This document shows, in pieces, positions 63,549 through 64,000 of a stretch of DNA of 64,000 nt. Below the pieces are notes generated by a model. It searched no databases and was not told where the DNA came from. It worked only from the letters and a program-made list of their open reading frames with translations. The DNA is taken from NCBI GenBank assembly GCA_963783355.1, contig CAWANF010000014.1:62001-126000 (forward strand), read 5' to 3'. The translations under genes were made by a program, and so were the position numbers. Position 1 is the first letter of the stretch. Every line of letters starts with the position of its first letter. This DNA comes from CAWANF01 sp963783355. Its GTDB lineage: Bacteria > Bacteroidota > Rhodothermia > Balneolales > DATFMH01.

Positions 63549-63572
63549 AGCATAATTCCGGTTAAAAATGGG

Positions 63573-64000
63573 TTACATACCGTATCTCAGACATTCTACA
63601 GGTTCAAGACTGGCTGCTTTGCGCGCCGGGAAGAAGCCTGCTAAAATTGAAATCAAGGTTAATAAGGATATTGTTACCAGGAGAACAGTCGTAGACATGG
63701 TCGGAGTGCCGACATAGGTTTGAATGGGCAAATAACCGGCCACCATAATGAGCAGGGAAGAAATAATAAATCCCAGAATGGCTCCTATGGCTACAATCAG
63801 AAAACTTTCGAAAAAGAATTGAAAAAGAATATTCCGGCGAGTGGCACCAATAGATCGTTTAATCCCGATTTCTCTGGTTTTTTCTTTAACGACAATGAAC
63901 ATGATATTCGCAACTCCAATGCCTCCAACTGTTAAGGTAAAACTCCCGATGATACCCATAAAAATGTTGAAGCCAATGAAGAAATACATCAGAAACTTAT
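63573..64000 (-). CDS. MacB/FtsX-type ABC permease, partial (cut by window end)
   Basis: Only the C-terminal 140 or so residues are inside the window; the frame stays open to the last base. It contains the FtsX motif ANIMFIVVKEKTREIGIKRSIGA and the ending FPARKAASLEPVECLRYG. The second permease starts 24 bases after its stop, so they form an operon, with an ATPase expected upstream beyond the window. A heterodimeric permease pair is suggested. Confidence 0.88.
   Translation of the reverse strand, partial: KFLMYFFIGFNIFMGIIGSFTLTVGGIGVANIMFIVVKEKTREIGIKRSIGATRRNILFQFFFESFLIVAIGAILGFIISSLLIMVAGYLPIQTYVGTPTMSTTVLLVTISLLTLISILAGFFPARKAASLEPVECLRYGM

Overview
The window is about 64 kb of moderately AT-rich (roughly 40-45% GC by eye) bacterial chromosome with densely packed genes on both strands. 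A TonB-dependent receptor with an N-terminal carboxypeptidase-like domain under a TPP riboswitch, many lipobox-type lipoproteins, Asp-box propeller proteins and secreted S10 peptidases point to a Gram-negative, free-living heterotroph of the Bacteroidota/Ignavibacteriota/Calditrichota (FCB) type. The phylum cannot be fixed from the sequence alone. I saw no rRNA, tRNA, CRISPR array, transposase or prophage.

Layout. 0-5 kb: a methyltransferase, an OmpR-type two-component pair and a lipoprotein with duplicated spondin domains. 5-16.4 kb: a MarR regulator followed by a 12-gene operon for a large membrane oxidoreductase of the Mrp/Mbh/Mbx (respiratory complex I-related) family. 16.6-22.9 kb: a sulfotransferase-like protein, a lactonase-like propeller, an NlpE-like lipoprotein, a b-type cytochrome, and a GntR regulator divergent from a GH2 glycosidase lipoprotein. 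23-28.3 kb: three S10 serine peptidases, two of them an almost identical tandem duplication. 28.8-38.7 kb: an ammonium transporter, two large Asp-box propeller paralogues and an MFS transporter. 38.8-43.7 kb: a DksA/TraR-like zinc-finger protein, a three-gene type III polyketide synthase operon and a MATE exporter. 43.9-49.4 kb: a 2-hydroxyacid dehydrogenase, an M28-like lipoprotein without its metal ligands, and the TPP riboswitch with its receptor. 49.5-58.3 kb: a PAS histidine kinase, an aldo/keto reductase, a patatin operon, asparagine synthetase and a NarL-type regulator. 59.4-64 kb: aspS, an acyl-ACP thioesterase and two MacB/FtsX-type permeases, the last cut by the window end.

The most interesting system is the 5.7-16.4 kb operon. 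Its order matches the archaeal mbx (mbs) cluster: antiporter subunits E, F, G, a DUF4040 subunit, an E+B fusion, C, a double D subunit, then NuoH-, NuoB-, NuoC- and NuoD-like subunits. The last gene fuses the two-cluster ferredoxin subunit to a GltD/NfnL-like NADPH flavoprotein. The NuoD-like subunit lacks the full set of [NiFe] cysteines, so it is probably not a hydrogenase. The best reading is an ion-translocating membrane complex that exchanges electrons with NADP(H), perhaps with ferredoxin or a sulfur compound as partner. Other notable points are the mosaic S10 duplication, heptanucleotide tandem repeats at three or four sites (one forms a stop codon), and the non-catalytic M28 lipoprotein.
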